Shown one piece after another: positions 63,981 through 64,000 of a stretch of 64,000 nt of DNA. The DNA comes from Brachybacterium sp. Z12 (GTDB lineage Bacteria > Actinomycetota > Actinomycetes > Actinomycetales > Dermabacteraceae), in contig NZ_CP060496.1 in assembly GCF_014400405.1 (NCBI RefSeq), positions 1,550,001-1,614,000 of the forward strand. The letters are read 5' to 3'. Numbering within the stretch: the first letter of the stretch is position 1; each line of letters starts with the position of its first letter. The position numbers and the translations under genes are program-made. Below the pieces are notes generated by a model. It saw only the letters and a list, made by a program, of their open reading frames with translations, made no database searches and had not been told where the DNA came from.

Positions 63981-64000
63981 ACGGACAGTCGACCACTTCG

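Overview
The window is a GC-rich (about 70% by eye) chromosomal segment of an actinobacterium. Gene content and order resemble Actinomycetota generally: a QcrCAB/CtaCDEF cytochrome bc1-aa3 branch, a PknL-like PASTA kinase beside a small winged-helix protein, class II DAHP synthase, DUF349, DUF3043, DUF4192 and DUF7455 proteins, and a sigA-parE neighbourhood. A Micrococcales member such as Brachybacterium/Dermabacteraceae fits, but that placement is inference. No rRNA, CRISPR array, insertion sequence or prophage was seen.

Layout. 1-3.6 kb: leftward treY (cut by the window edge) and glgX, alpha-glucan to trehalose metabolism. 3.7-4.7 kb: six tRNA genes in two divergent groups. 4.9-7.5 kb: thrS with a coupled HIT-family Ap4A phosphorylase. 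7.6-8.9 kb: PrsW-type membrane protease. 9-12 kb: yebC and ruvCAB. 12.2-18.8 kb: yajC, secD, secF, apt, relA. 18.8-25.4 kb: an AbiEi-like orphan, a DUF349 protein, hisS, a thioredoxin and a DEAD-box RNA helicase. 25.7-30.5 kb: aspS, a DUF3043 membrane protein, an M20 dipeptidase with a coupled small membrane protein, and an ErpA/IscA-type Fe-S carrier. 30.9-40 kb: two convergent respiratory operons, ctaC-ctaD-ctaF rightward and ctaE-qcrC-qcrA-qcrB leftward, separated by a lower-GC acetyltransferase gene and a small unknown gene. 40.2-52.7 kb: trpD, a RAM-domain protein, an exonuclease/GIY-YIG fusion, fadD, a ROK kinase, a membrane protein with an esterase, plsC, aroG, pknL and its small neighbour. 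52.7-56.9 kb: polyprenyl synthase, DUF4192 protein, metX, universal stress protein. 57-64 kb: sigA, GNAT, DUF7455, parE, hisF, metallophosphoesterase and two small unknown genes.

The most striking property is technical. About forty coding sequences or parts of them, including essential ones (thrS, ruvA, relA, sigA, parE, aroG, qcrA, qcrC), are broken by one-base frameshifts. Most sit in runs of G or C that are one base too short. I read this as homopolymer error in the assembly and annotate such genes as intact genes with a local frame error, not as pseudogenes.

The second recurring signal is regulatory. Several genes have a TANNNT-like -10 element 6 or 7 bases before the start codon (ruvA, DUF3043 gene, M20 gene, ctaE, aroG, pknL, DUF7455 gene, parE), which suggests leaderless mRNAs. 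Other genes use Shine-Dalgarno leaders, and many neighbours are coupled by ATGA or GTGA overlaps. I found no clear novel defence or biosynthetic system; the best unknowns are small proteins.
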